DNA of 64,000 nt from Bradyrhizobium elkanii USDA 76 (GTDB lineage Bacteria; Pseudomonadota; Alphaproteobacteria; Rhizobiales; Xanthobacteraceae), in NCBI RefSeq assembly GCF_023278185.1, contig NZ_CP066356.1, positions 310,001 to 374,000 of the forward strand, given 5' to 3'. Under the pieces are notes generated by a model that saw only the letters and a list, made by a program, of their open reading frames with translations, was not told the origin of the DNA and ran no database searches. Shown piece by piece: positions 9,095-17,583 of this stretch. The position numbers and the translations under genes were made by a program. Numbering within the stretch: position 1 is the stretch's first letter; the number at the start of each line of letters is the position of its first letter.

Positions 9095-9260
9095 GACTCG
9101 GATTCACTCAAAAAATTCCGGTTCCGCCCCCTGCCGGTAGAGGTCAATTAACGGCCAGCCCCTGTATATTGGGCAAATGATTTGTTTTTGCGCCGAGCGC
9201 TTTCCCTGGCGGCGGATATGGCAAAGTTCGGGCGAACTCCTGCTCCCCGGACTCTCAGAA

Positions 9261-10016
9261 ATGGCTACTCGCGCGCTCCTCTATCGGCGGCCTGCCGAAC
9301 CCGCGACCGTATTGGTCAGACACGGCTCCCAGTTCTTCACCGTCAGGTTGCGCCGGCACAGGCGCGCGCGCCGCTACACGCTCAGGATACATCCGACCGA
9401 TCGCGAAGCGATCCTGACGATGCCGCCGCGCGGCACGATCCCCGAAGCCAAGGAGTTCGCCAATCTCCATGGCGGCTGGATCGCCGCCCGTCTCGGCCGC
9501 TTGCCGAAGGCGGCGCCGTTCCAGCCCGGCACCGTGGTGCCGTTGCGCGGCGTGCCGCATCGCCTGGTGCACCGATCGGGGGAGCGCGGCACGGTGTGGA
9601 CCGAGACGCGCGACAGCGGCGAGAAGATCATTTGCGTCGCCGGCGGCGTCGAGCACATGGACCGCCGGGTGCATGACTTCCTCAAGCGCGAGGCGCGCAA
9701 GGATCTGCAGAAGGCGGCACAGCTGCACGCGGCCGAACTCGGCGTGCGGGTGCGGCGGCTTTCGATTCGCGATCAGTCCAGCCGTTGGGGCTCGTGCACC
9801 TCGGCGGGATCTCTGTCGTTTTCGTGGCGGCTGATCCTGGCGCCACCCTTCGTGCTCGATTACCTCGCCGCGCACGAGGTCGCCCATCTCGTCGAGATGA
9901 ACCACTCGGCGCGGTTCTGGCGGGTGGTCGACAAGGTCTGCGCGTCGGTGACGCGCGCCAAGAACTGGCTCGATACCTACGGCAACGACCTGCACCGCTA
10001 CGGGATTCAGGAGTAG
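9261..10016 (+). CDS. YgjP/SprT-like zinc metalloprotease (DUF45, M48-like)
   Basis: The zinc site HEVAH (residues 205-209) is followed by NHS (His215, likely the third ligand), and an upstream SSRWGSC motif is the hallmark of the YgjP/DUF45 family. The length of 251 residues is normal. The first residues are highly basic (HRRARRYTLRIH), again as in the family. The ATG at 9261 gives this form; an in-frame ATG at 9177 would add 28 residues of unconvincing sequence. It sits alone between the phaZ terminator and repeat DNA. The physiological substrate of the family is not settled. Confidence 0.85.
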   Translation: MATRALLYRRPAEPATVLVRHGSQFFTVRLRRHRRARRYTLRIHPTDREAILTMPPRGTIPEAKEFANLHGGWIAARLGRLPKAAPFQPGTVVPLRGVPHRLVHRSGERGTVWTETRDSGEKIICVAGGVEHMDRRVHDFLKREARKDLQKAAQLHAAELGVRVRRLSIRDQSSRWGSCTSAGSLSFSWRLILAPPFVLDYLAAHEVAHLVEMNHSARFWRVVDKVCASVTRAKNWLDTYGNDLHRYGIQE

Positions 10017-10091
10017 GGGAACGCTTGGTCCCGAACGTTGCTGTCATCGCCCGCGAAAGCGGGCGATCCAGTATTCCAGAATGCCCCTCGC

Positions 10092-10180
10092 GTAGCCCGG
10101 ATGGAGCGCAGCGCAATCCGGGGCGGCTCTCAACGCGGCGCGACCGGTCCCCGGATTTCGCTTCGCTTCATCCGGGCTAC
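10092..10180. repeat. Inverted repeat, family C copy 2
   Basis: GTAGCCCGGATG (10092-10103) pairs perfectly with CATCCGGGCTAC (10169-10180). The left half repeats the element at 3638. It lies between two convergent genes and may serve as a bidirectional transcription stop. Confidence 0.8.
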
Positions 10181-10202
10181 GACGTGACGTGAACTGTCCG
10201 CC

Positions 10203-10303
10203 TAAAGCGCGATGTGATTAGGTTGAATCGTCATCGCGCTTTAGCTCTTTGTTTGAGCATGGTCTTTTCGGAAAACCGCTTCGCACTTTTCCGGATCATG
10301 CTT
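10203..10303. repeat. Compound palindromic repeat, family D copy 2
   Basis: Two hairpins lie back to back. TAAAGCGCGATG / CATCGCGCTTTA (10203-10243) has perfect 12-bp arms. GAGCATGGTC ... GATCATGCTT (10255-10303) matches the element at 2873-2921. The unit ends 7 bp before the stop of the PBP1A gene, so it may form its 3' terminator. Confidence 0.8.
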
Positions 10304-10309
10304 TAGAGC

Positions 10310-12574
10310 CTACCGAAACAACCGATCCGCCAGCCAGCCGTCCAGGCCTGCCGCAGCCTCCGGCCGCGCGTTCGGATTGGGTGGCGCCGCGGCGCGCGCC
10401 GGCGTCGGCGATGGCGGGCGATAATAGCTGCCGCCGGATGGTCCCGGCGGCTGCGGTGCCTGCATCGGCGGCTGAATCTGCATCGGCCCCGCCGGCGCGG
10501 ACGGCGCGGTGACCTGCGACGAGATCTGCATCAGGTTCGCCGGCCCCCAACTGCCTTGCGAGTTCGGGATCGCGGCGACCGGCACGCCCTGATGCGCCGC
10601 CTTCATGAAGCGGGTCCATACTTCGACCGGCAAGCCGCCGCCGGTCGCCTTCTTGGTCGGTGAATTGTCGTCATTGCCGAGCCAGACGCCGGTGACGAGC
10701 TTGGCGGTGTAGCCGATGAACCAGGCGTCGCGATAATCCTGGCTGGTGCCGGTCTTGCCGGCGGCGGTCCAGCCCGGAATCTCCGCCTTGCGCGCGGTGC
10801 CGGAGATCAGCGTCTCGCGCATCATGCTGTTCATCATCGAATCATAGCGCGGCTCGATCACCTGGTTGGGCGGATCGGTCGGACGGTCATAGAGCAGCTT
10901 GCCCGAACTGGTCTTGATCTTGGTCACCACATGCGGCGACACCACGTAGCCGCCATTGGCGAACGGCGCATAGGCGCCGACCAGCTCGATCACGGAGACT
11001 TCCGAGGTGCCGAGCGCGATCGAGACGTTGGGCTCCAGCTTGGAGGAGATGCCGAGCCGGTGCGCGGTGCGCACCACATTCTTGGCGCCGACCTCGACGC
11101 CGAGCCGCACCGCGACCGTGTTCAGCGACATCGCCAGCGCCTGGGTCAATGTCACCGAGCCGAAATATTCGTGGGTGTAGTTCTCCGGCTTCCAGCCCTT
11201 GATGTCGAGCGGCGCGTCGGTGCGGATGGTGTCCGGCGTCAGCCCTGCTTCGACCGCGGTGAGATAGACGAACGGCTTGAACGCCGAGCCTGGCTGCCGC
11301 TTCGCGGTGACCGCGCGATTGTACTGGCTCTCCGAGTAGTTCCGGCCGCCGACCATGGCGCGCACCGCACCGTCCGGCGTCATCGCCACCAGCGCGCCCT
11401 GGCTGACATTGAACTTCACGCTTTTGGCGGCGAGCTCATCGATGATGGCGGCTTCGGCGACGTTCTGCAGCTTCGGATCGATCGTGGTCTGCACCACGAT
11501 GTCCTGGTCGATCTGTCCGACCAGATCATCGAGCACTTCGCCGATCCAGTCGGCGACATAGTTCACGGTGCCGGCGCCGGCCGGCTTCACCGCGATCGAG
11601 GGCTGGCCGATCGAGGCCTTGGCCTGTGCCTCGGTGATGAACTTGGCGTCGGCCATCGCCGCCAGCACGACCTGCGCGCGCTGCTCGGCGCCTTCCGGGT
11701 TGCGGTTTGGCGCCAGCCGCGACGGCGATTTGACGAGGCCGGCCAGCATCGCGGCTTCCGGCAGCGTGACGTTCTTCGCCGACTTGCCGAAATAGCGCTG
11801 CGCTGCGGCCTCGACGCCATAGGCGCCGGAACCGAAATAGACCCGGTTGAGATAGAGCTCGAGGATCTCGTTCTTGGAATGCTTGCGCTCCAGCCAGAGC
11901 GCGAGCTCGGCCTCCTGCAGCTTGCGCTGCATGGTGCGCTCCTGGGTCAGGAACAGGTTCTTGGCGAGCTGCTGGGTCAGCGTCGAGCCGCCCTGCGAGA
12001 CGCCGCGGTGCAGGAGGTTGGTCACCGCCGCGCGCAAGATGCCGACCGGATCGACGCCGTAATGCGAATAGAAGCGGCGGTCCTCGATGGCGATGAAGGC
12101 CTTCGGCAGATAGGGCGGCAGATCCTTCAACGCGATGTTGGCGCCGGCCATTTCGCCGCGCTGCGCCAGCACGCTGCCGTCGATGCCGACGATCTGGATC
12201 GTCGGCGGACGCTTGGGAATCTCCAGCGACTGGATCGGCGGCAGATGCGCGCCGACCCACACCACGACACCGATCACTGCAATGCCGGCCCAAAGGCCGA
12301 GCACCGCGGTCCAATAGAACAGGCGGCCGATCCCGAAGCCGCGCGACTTGCTGCGCCGCTTGCTGCCGCTGCGCGACGGGCGCGGTTTCTCGCTACCGGA
12401 ATCGCTGCTCTTGTCGGTGCTCTTGTCGCTGCTCTTGGGTTTGGATTTGGCGGGCTTGTCGTCGCCGCCGCCGGGAATGCGATCGGACGGCGACAGTCGG
12501 AGGTCGGCAAGCGCGGCCGGAAGCCCGAACAGCGGCTCCTTGCGCGCACCGCCTTTTTTACGTCCCCACGCCAT
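10310..12574 (-). CDS. Bifunctional penicillin-binding protein 1A
   Basis: The 754-residue class A PBP polymerises and cross-links peptidoglycan in the periplasm. A charged Ser/Lys-rich cytoplasmic tail (about residues 36-80) precedes one membrane helix (82-108). The GT51 glycosyltransferase domain has the catalytic Glu in IAIEDRRFYSH (Glu164) and GGSTLTQQLAKNLFL. The transpeptidase domain has SxxK in PGSAFKPF, SxN in SLN and KTGTS. A Pro-rich C-terminus follows. I chose the ATG at 12574; a GTG five codons upstream (12589) is possible. It is divergent from the DUF1330 gene. No operon partner is visible. Confidence 0.93.
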   Translation of the reverse strand: MAWGRKKGGARKEPLFGLPAALADLRLSPSDRIPGGGDDKPAKSKPKSSDKSTDKSSDSGSEKPRPSRSGSKRRSKSRGFGIGRLFYWTAVLGLWAGIAVIGVVVWVGAHLPPIQSLEIPKRPPTIQIVGIDGSVLAQRGEMAGANIALKDLPPYLPKAFIAIEDRRFYSHYGVDPVGILRAAVTNLLHRGVSQGGSTLTQQLAKNLFLTQERTMQRKLQEAELALWLERKHSKNEILELYLNRVYFGSGAYGVEAAAQRYFGKSAKNVTLPEAAMLAGLVKSPSRLAPNRNPEGAEQRAQVVLAAMADAKFITEAQAKASIGQPSIAVKPAGAGTVNYVADWIGEVLDDLVGQIDQDIVVQTTIDPKLQNVAEAAIIDELAAKSVKFNVSQGALVAMTPDGAVRAMVGGRNYSESQYNRAVTAKRQPGSAFKPFVYLTAVEAGLTPDTIRTDAPLDIKGWKPENYTHEYFGSVTLTQALAMSLNTVAVRLGVEVGAKNVVRTAHRLGISSKLEPNVSIALGTSEVSVIELVGAYAPFANGGYVVSPHVVTKIKTSSGKLLYDRPTDPPNQVIEPRYDSMMNSMMRETLISGTARKAEIPGWTAAGKTGTSQDYRDAWFIGYTAKLVTGVWLGNDDNSPTKKATGGGLPVEVWTRFMKAAHQGVPVAAIPNSQGSWGPANLMQISSQVTAPSAPAGPMQIQPPMQAPQPPGPSGGSYYRPPSPTPARAAAPPNPNARPEAAAGLDGWLADRLFR

Positions 12575-12713
12575 CCGCAACGCTCGCACCCTGACAGGGA
12601 CGCACGCTAGCGTTCCCGGTTTAAGGGGCGGTTACGCAAAGCTTAACGGGGGATTAGGAGGTGAGGCAGCGCGTGCTACATTGAGATGGAACAAGAAAAC
12701 GAAGGAGCACCGC

Positions 12714-13139
12714 ATGGGCCATATCGATCCGACCAAGGACGTCTTCGCGCAATTCCGGGACAACAACCGGCCGGGCCCGATCCACATGCTCAACCTGGTG
12801 CGCCTGCGCGAATGGGCGGCCTATCCCGACGGCCGCAAGGCCACCGGCGCGGAGGCTTATGCGGCCTATGGCCGCGAGAGCGGGCCGGTGTTCGAACGGC
12901 TCGGCGGCCGCATCGTCTGGCAAGGCCGCTTCGAGCTGATGCTGATCGGCCCGCAAGAGGAGCGCTGGGATCACTGCTTCATCGCGGAATATCCAAGCGT
13001 CGCCGCCTTCGTCGAGATGATCCGCGATCCGGTCTATCGCGAGGCGGTGAAACACCGCCAGGCCGCGGTGGACGATTCCCGCCTGATCCGCCATGCCGTG
13101 CTGCCGGTCGGCAAGAATTTCGGCGAGATTCCGAAGTGA
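12714..13139 (+). CDS. DUF1330-type small protein
   Basis: The 141-residue protein carries the ferredoxin-like DUF1330 pattern: GPIHMLNLVRLREWA near the start, a central GGRIVWQGRFELMLIG, and WDHCFIAEYPSVAAFVEMIRD near the end. A good ribosome site (GAAGGAG) precedes the ATG at 12714. It is a single gene, divergent from the PBP1A gene. DUF1330 proteins resemble dimeric alpha-beta barrel proteins, some of them monooxygenase-like, but no catalytic residue can be assigned here, so the function is unknown. Confidence 0.8.
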   Translation: MGHIDPTKDVFAQFRDNNRPGPIHMLNLVRLREWAAYPDGRKATGAEAYAAYGRESGPVFERLGGRIVWQGRFELMLIGPQEERWDHCFIAEYPSVAAFVEMIRDPVYREAVKHRQAAVDDSRLIRHAVLPVGKNFGEIPK

Positions 13140-13166
13140 TATCGTAGCAAAGCGCGATATTCATTC

Positions 13167-13281
13167 CGTCATCCTGAGGCGCGAGCGGAGCGAGCCTCGA
13201 AGGATGCACGGCCCAGCTGTGTCAGCAGCCGGGCCGTCGACCCTTCGAGACGGCCGCTATGCGGCCTCCTCAGGGTGACGG
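13167..13281. repeat. Inverted repeat, family A' copy 1
   Basis: It begins CCGTCATCCTGAGG and ends CCTCAGGGTGACGG, a near-perfect inverted pair, with inner arms TCGAAGGAT / CCTTCGA. A close copy lies at 14922-15024, in the same place relative to the neighbouring paralogous gene. Confidence 0.85.
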
Positions 13282-13288
13282 GTTTTAC

Positions 13289-13375
13289 TCGTCATGCGCG
13301 GGCTTGACCCGCGCATCCATCGGAGAAAAGGCCTTCTCAATTGATGGCTTGCCGGGTCAAGCCCGGCAATGACGA
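13289..13375. repeat. Inverted repeat between family A' element and terminator
   Basis: TCGTCATGCGCGGGCTTGAC at the left and GTCAAGCCCGGCAATGACGA at the right form long imperfect arms. The element is absent from the equivalent place at the second paralogue (15025-15050), so it looks like a later insertion into one of the two duplicated units. Confidence 0.75.
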
Positions 13376-13387
13376 GCTCCAAAAACA

Positions 13388-13413
13388 AATCGGCGGCCCG
13401 GAGGCCGCCGATT
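13388..13413 (-). terminator. Rho-independent terminator of first Liv-type binding protein gene
   Basis: AATCGGCGGCC pairs perfectly with GGCCGCCGATT around the loop CGGA. On the minus strand it is followed by TTTGTTTTT. It lies 24 bp beyond the stop codon. Essentially the same hairpin follows the paralogous gene at 15051. Confidence 0.88.
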
Positions 13414-13437
13414 GCATTTCAAACCTGCGCGAACCGG

Positions 13438-14664
13438 CTAGCCCGCCGGGCCGGCGTCCTCGAGGATCGGGCCGAACAGCTCCCAGCGCTCGCCGTTGAA
13501 GCGCATCATCTGCAGCTGCTTGTTGACGCGATAGTCGTTCGGCGCGGTGTTGCCCTTGATGCCGGGCAGCGCCATGTCGAGCTCGACATTCTTCAGGTTG
13601 GTCGCCTGCTTCAGCACGTTGTCGCGGGTCAGGTCGTCGCCGCACTGCTTCAGCACATGCACCATCAGCTGGGCGGTCGAGTAGCCATAGGTGTTGAAGT
13701 TCGAGTTCTTGTCGCCGTCGGGATAGTACTTGGCCATGAAGTCGAAATAGCGCTTCATGCCCGGATCGTCTTTCCACTGCGGATCGGCCGGATCCTTGCC
13801 GTAATTGGTGCTGATCAGGCCCTTGGAGGCTTCCAGGCCCGCCGGCTGCAGCACCGCGCCGACCGAGGTCGCGTTGATGTCGACGATGTGGATCGGGTGC
13901 CAGCCGAGCTCCGCGATCTTCTTGATCGCCTGCGCCGCCTGCTTCGGCGTCGAGGCCGAGAAGAACAGGTCGGCGCCGGCGTCCTTGATCTTGATCACCT
14001 GGGAATCGATGGTCGGGTCGGAGACCTCGTAGGAGGCTTCGGCCACGATCATCTTGGCGGCCTTGTCGCCGAGGCCGGCCTTGATGCCGTTCAGATAATC
14101 CTTGCCGAGGTCGTCGTTCTGATAGAGCACGCCGATCTTGGCGTTGGGGTGCTCCTTCAGGATGTACTGGCCGTAGATGCGGCCTTCGACGAAGTAGTTC
14201 GGGTTGAAGCCGAGCGTCCAGGGGAAGTTCTTCGGGTCGGTGAACTTCGAGGCGCCGGTGGCGGCAAACAGCTGCGGCACCTTCTTGGCGTTGAGATATT
14301 TCTGCACCGCGGCGTTCGACGGCGTGCCGACGATCTGGAAGGTCAAGAGCACCTCGTCGCTCTCGACGAGCTTGCGCACCTGCTCGACGGCCTTCGGCGG
14401 CGAATACGCGTCGTCATACTGGATCAGGTTGATCTTGCGGCCGTTGATACCGCCCTGATCGTTGATCATCTTGAAGTAGGCCGCCTGGGTCTTGCCGATC
14501 GAGGCATAGGCGGAGGCCGGTCCGGAGAAGGGGACGGTCTGGCCGATCTTGATCTCGGTGTCGCTCGCGCCGGGATCGTACTTCTTCTGCGCAAAGGCCG
14601 ACGTTGCAGACAGCGCGATCGCGAGCGCCGTTCCCGTGACCAGGTGGAAAATCCCGTTCCTCAT
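13438..14664 (-). CDS. Branched-chain amino-acid-type ABC solute-binding protein (paralogue 1)
   Basis: The 408-residue protein has a Sec signal peptide (MRNGIFHLVTGTALAIALS, cleavage near AFA-Q) and then the Liv-type periplasmic-binding core: IKIGQTVPFSGPASAY, GGINGRKINL and YDDAYSPPKAVEQVRKLV. It should bind an amino acid or aromatic/organic acid in the periplasm. No permease or ATPase gene lies nearby. The ATG at 14664 begins the signal peptide; the frame extends to 14721 but without one. It is a tandem paralogue of the gene at 15100-16320. The ligand is unknown. Confidence 0.9.
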   Translation of the reverse strand: MRNGIFHLVTGTALAIALSATSAFAQKKYDPGASDTEIKIGQTVPFSGPASAYASIGKTQAAYFKMINDQGGINGRKINLIQYDDAYSPPKAVEQVRKLVESDEVLLTFQIVGTPSNAAVQKYLNAKKVPQLFAATGASKFTDPKNFPWTLGFNPNYFVEGRIYGQYILKEHPNAKIGVLYQNDDLGKDYLNGIKAGLGDKAAKMIVAEASYEVSDPTIDSQVIKIKDAGADLFFSASTPKQAAQAIKKIAELGWHPIHIVDINATSVGAVLQPAGLEASKGLISTNYGKDPADPQWKDDPGMKRYFDFMAKYYPDGDKNSNFNTYGYSTAQLMVHVLKQCGDDLTRDNVLKQATNLKNVELDMALPGIKGNTAPNDYRVNKQLQMMRFNGERWELFGPILEDAGPAG

Positions 14665-14921
14665 AGTGCTGTTTCCCTCACGTGACTGATGGTTGGCCGA
14701 TGATCTTGTCCGCGGGTTCAAGGTCCCGCGGTCGCCATCGCTGGGCCGGGATACTGGAGGAACCGTTATTGCAACGCAAGGCGAGCGCTGCCGAAAAGGT
14801 GAGCGATTTCAGTCAACCAAAGTAGGGGGCGGTGCGAAAAGCAGAATGCTGGGGGAAGTGATGTGCGCGTCACGGAAGGCGGGTTGAGTTCGTCGAACCT
14901 ACCGCCGTAAACGCATTGTCC

Positions 14922-15024
14922 CCGTCATCCTGAGGAGCGCGCAGCGCGTCTCGAAGGATGCACGGCCCCGCTGGTGGCCGCCGACCCTTCGAGACGGCCG
15001 CTGTGCGGCCTCCTCAGGGTGACG
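14922..15024. repeat. Inverted repeat, family A' copy 2
   Basis: CCGTCATCCTGAGG at the left matches CCTCAGGGTGACGG at the right, with inner arms around TCGAAGGAT. It is the counterpart of 13167-13281. With the terminator at 15051 it accounts for much of the 435-bp space between the two paralogous genes; the rest (14665-14921) is upstream leader with no gene seen. Confidence 0.85.
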
Positions 15025-15050
15025 GTGATAAAGTGTGGGAGACAAAAACA

Positions 15051-15076
15051 AATCGGCGGCCTGGAGGCCGCCGATT
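15051..15076 (-). terminator. Rho-independent terminator of second Liv-type binding protein gene
   Basis: AATCGGCGGCC and GGCCGCCGATT form a perfect 11-bp stem with loop TGGA. On the minus strand it is followed by TTTGTTTTTGTC. It differs from the hairpin at 13388 only in the loop. Confidence 0.88.
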
Positions 15077-15099
15077 GCATCTCAACTCTGTCCGAACGG

Positions 15100-16320
15100 C
15101 TAGCCCGCCGGTCCGGTGTCCTCGATGATCGGGCCGAACAGCTCCCAGCGCTCGCCGTTGAACTTCATCATCTGCATCTGCTTGTTGATGCGGTAGTCGT
15201 TCGGTCCCGTCGTGATCGACATGCCCGGCAGCGCGAGGCTCGGCACGAACTTCTTCAGGCTGGTCACCTGCTTCATCAGGTTCTCGCGGGTGAGGTCGTC
15301 GCCGCACTGCTTGAGCACCTGGATCAGCAGCTCGGCCGTCGAGTAGCCGTAGGTGTTGACGGTGTTGAGCTTGTCGCCTTCCGGATAATACTTGTCCATG
15401 AACGCGAAATAGGCCCTCACGCCGGGATCGTCCTTCCATTGCGGGTCGGCGGGATCCTTGCCGTAATTGGTCGAGATGATGCCCTTGGAGATGTCGAGAC
15501 CGGCCGGCTTCAGCGTCGCCGACACCGGGCTCGCGTTGATGTCGAGGATGTGCACCGGGTTCCAGTTGAGATCGGCGATCTTGCGGATCGCCTGCGCGGC
15601 GAATTTCGGTGTCGAGGCGTCGTAGACCAAATCGACCCCGGCGGCTTTCAGCTTCACGATCTGGGAATCGACCGTCGGGTCGGTTAGCTCGTAGGACACC
15701 TCGGTGACGATCATGCTCGCGGCCTTGTCGCCGAGCCCGCTCTTCAGGCCGGTGATGTAGTCGCGGCCGAGATCGTCGTTCTGGTAGAAGATGCCGATCT
15801 TGGCGTTCGGGTGATTGGCCAGGATGTATTTGGCGTAGATGCGTCCCTCGGACTGGTAGTTCGGATTGAACGCGATCGTCCACGGCGCATTCTGCGGATC
15901 GGAGAAGCGCGAGGCGCCGGTGGAGGCGAGCAGCTGCGGCACCTTCCTGGCATTCAGGTATTTCTGCACTGCGGCATTCGACGGCGTGCCGATGATCTGA
16001 AACGTGAACAGCACCTCGTCGCCCTCGACGAGCTTGCGCACCTGCTCGACCGCCTTCGGCGGCGAATAGGCGTCGTCATACTGGATCAGGTTGAGCTTGC
16101 GGCCGTTGATGCCGCCCTGCTCGTTGATCATCTTGATATAGGCGGCCTGGGTCTTGCCGATGCCGGCATAGGCGGATGCCGGGCCCGAGAATGGCACGGT
16201 CTGGCCGATCTTGATCTCGGTGTCGGTCGCGCCGACGTCGTATTTCTTCTGCGCGGTGGCCGATGTAACCGACAACGCGATCGCAAGCGCCGTCGCAGCG
16301 AGCAATTGCACGCTTCTCAT
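15100..16320 (-). CDS. Branched-chain amino-acid-type ABC solute-binding protein (paralogue 2)
   Basis: The 406-residue periplasmic-binding protein is strikingly similar to its neighbour at 13438-14664 along its whole length: it shares IKIGQTVPFSGPASAYA, GGINGRKLNLIQYDDAY and a C-terminus ending EDTGPAG against EDAGPAG. A Sec signal peptide (MRSVQLLAATALAIALS) precedes the mature start. GGAGG lies 8 bases before the ATG at 16320, which decides the start over the longer frame. It has its own terminator and no transporter partner here. Differences cluster in the middle of the protein, so the two may bind different ligands. Confidence 0.9.
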   Translation of the reverse strand: MRSVQLLAATALAIALSVTSATAQKKYDVGATDTEIKIGQTVPFSGPASAYAGIGKTQAAYIKMINEQGGINGRKLNLIQYDDAYSPPKAVEQVRKLVEGDEVLFTFQIIGTPSNAAVQKYLNARKVPQLLASTGASRFSDPQNAPWTIAFNPNYQSEGRIYAKYILANHPNAKIGIFYQNDDLGRDYITGLKSGLGDKAASMIVTEVSYELTDPTVDSQIVKLKAAGVDLVYDASTPKFAAQAIRKIADLNWNPVHILDINASPVSATLKPAGLDISKGIISTNYGKDPADPQWKDDPGVRAYFAFMDKYYPEGDKLNTVNTYGYSTAELLIQVLKQCGDDLTRENLMKQVTSLKKFVPSLALPGMSITTGPNDYRINKQMQMMKFNGERWELFGPIIEDTGPAG

Positions 16321-16528
16321 GTCCGTGACCTCCCATGTTGCCGGTGATCTTGTCCGCAAGCGATGGCCGGCGGATGTCACCGTTGTCAGGGATGATGGAG
16401 GAACGTCGGGGGCATTGCAAGACGACGCACCCTGCGCGCGATGTCGCGCTGAACGGAATCCGGGTGGACGACGACGTTCCCGGTTGCGAAAAATGCCGCC
16501 GATCGATGCTGATTTCAGTGAGGCGACC

Positions 16529-17053
16529 ATGGCCGACCGCAAGACTGCACGGACCTTCAACCTCGACCGGCTCAAGACGCCGATCGGCACGGCGCTGCTG
16601 GTGACCGATGATGACGGCGTGCTGCGCGCGCTCGACTGGGACGACTATGAAGGGCGCATGCTCGATCTGCTGCGGCTGCATTATGGCGCCGTGACGCTGC
16701 GGGACGGCCGTGCGCCGGCTGCGATGCGCAAGGCGCTCGGCGATTACTTCAAGGGCGATCTCGATCGGCTCACCGATATCGAATGGCGCGTCGCCGGCAC
16801 GCCGTTCCAGCAGAAGGTCTGGCACGCGCTGCCGAAGATTGCGCCGGGCACCACCATGAGCTACGGCGCGCTGGCGGCGAAACTGAATGCACCGAACGCG
16901 ATGCGCGCGGTCGGCCATGCCAACGGCTCCAACCCGATCAGCGTCGTCGTGCCGTGCCACCGCCTGATCGGCGCCAACGGCTCGCTGGTCAAATATGGCG
17001 GTGGGCTGGAGCGCAAGCGCTGGTTGCTGCGCCACGAGGGCGTGGAGGTGTAG
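16529..17053 (+). CDS. ogt: Methylated-DNA--[protein]-cysteine S-methyltransferase
   Basis: The 174-residue protein has the suicide-acceptor motif VVPCHRLIG (Cys143) and the helix-turn-helix region TMSYGALAAKLNAP with the arginine finger in AMRAVGHANGSNP. It removes alkyl groups from O6 of guanine irreversibly. It has no AdaA domain, so it is of the Ogt rather than Ada type. The ATG at 16529 starts the family-like part; an in-frame ATG some 36 bases upstream is possible. The gene is divergent from the second binding-protein gene. Confidence 0.92.
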   Translation: MADRKTARTFNLDRLKTPIGTALLVTDDDGVLRALDWDDYEGRMLDLLRLHYGAVTLRDGRAPAAMRKALGDYFKGDLDRLTDIEWRVAGTPFQQKVWHALPKIAPGTTMSYGALAAKLNAPNAMRAVGHANGSNPISVVVPCHRLIGANGSLVKYGGGLERKRWLLRHEGVEV

Positions 17054-17081
17054 CGGCCCACTTCAGCCGCCGATGCGGTAA

Positions 17082-17198
17082 TCAATCGAGATCTTCGCGG
17101 GGCATGTTGCGCAGATCGCGCACGATATAGAGGAACACAACGAACGAGGGCACCCACGCGAGGATCGCTCCTGCCAGCATCGCATCGACCGTCGTCAT
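17082..17198 (-). CDS. 38-residue single-pass membrane peptide
   Basis: The peptide begins MTTVDAMLAGAILAWV, has one hydrophobic helix at about residues 6-26 (LAGAILAWVPSFVVFLYIV) and a charged tail RDLRNMPREDLD. GAGGGAG sits 6 bases before the ATG. The start overlaps the stop of the preceding Cys4 gene as ATGA, so it is translationally coupled. I recognise no named family. The inside-positive tail suggests the C-terminus is cytoplasmic. It could be a small regulator or anchor for a larger membrane protein. Coding status rests on the overlap, ribosome site and sensible composition. Confidence 0.6.
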   Translation of the reverse strand: MTTVDAMLAGAILAWVPSFVVFLYIVRDLRNMPREDLD

Positions 17199-17422
17199 GA
17201 AGACTCCCTCAAGCGCTGTTGGCACTCGCCGTCAGATCGGCTTTTTGACGAGGGGCCGGTTCTGGGGAAGGGATACAGCCACTTCCAATAGGCCTTGTTG
17301 CGCTCCAGCTGCCGCTTGTGGACGTCGCGGCACTTCGTCGAGCAAAACTGCTCAAAATACCAGCTATGCCGGATCAGCCCGAAAGGCCGTTTGCATCCCG
17401 GGTTTCCGCAACGGGCTGTCAT
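17195..17422 (-). CDS. 75-residue Cys4 putative zinc-binding protein
   Basis: Cysteines occur as C5-x4-C10, then C27-x3-C31, with an aromatic just before the second pair (QFCSTKC). A basic and tryptophan-rich stretch follows (ERNKAYWKWLYP). This resembles a treble-clef or FCS-type zinc knuckle. Its start overlaps the stop of the upstream Cys4 gene (ATGA), and its stop overlaps the start of the downstream membrane peptide (ATGA). The same general layout in the upstream gene suggests that the two are diverged paralogues. DNA, RNA or protein binding are all possible; no function is known to me. Confidence 0.65.
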   Translation of the reverse strand: MTARCGNPGCKRPFGLIRHSWYFEQFCSTKCRDVHKRQLERNKAYWKWLYPFPRTGPSSKSRSDGECQQRLRESS

Positions 17423-17583
17423 GACACTGCCTCCGCATTCGAGCGCGTGAACCAGCGGATGAAATTCTCCTGACCTTTGTAAAGGCACAGGCGTCCGCAA
17501 TAGCGTTCACCCGCCGGATTTCGCAAACAGATGATCTTGGGCTCTTCGCTGTCACACTGGGCGCAGCGCGGTTCCGCACGCAT
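17419..17583 (-). CDS. 54-residue Cys4 putative zinc-binding protein
   Basis: Cysteines lie at C7-x2-C10 and C29-x3-C33, with the second pair in RYCGRLCLY, followed by FIRWF. That is the same order as in the next gene, so they are likely paralogues. The ATG at 17583 has a strong ribosome site (GGAGGGAGG) before it, which decides the start although the frame is open to 17814. Its last bases overlap the next start (ATGA). It is the first of three coupled tiny genes and follows the single-domain response regulator by 182 bp on the same strand. Confidence 0.65.
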   Translation of the reverse strand: MRAEPRCAQCDSEEPKIICLRNPAGERYCGRLCLYKGQENFIRWFTRSNAEAVS

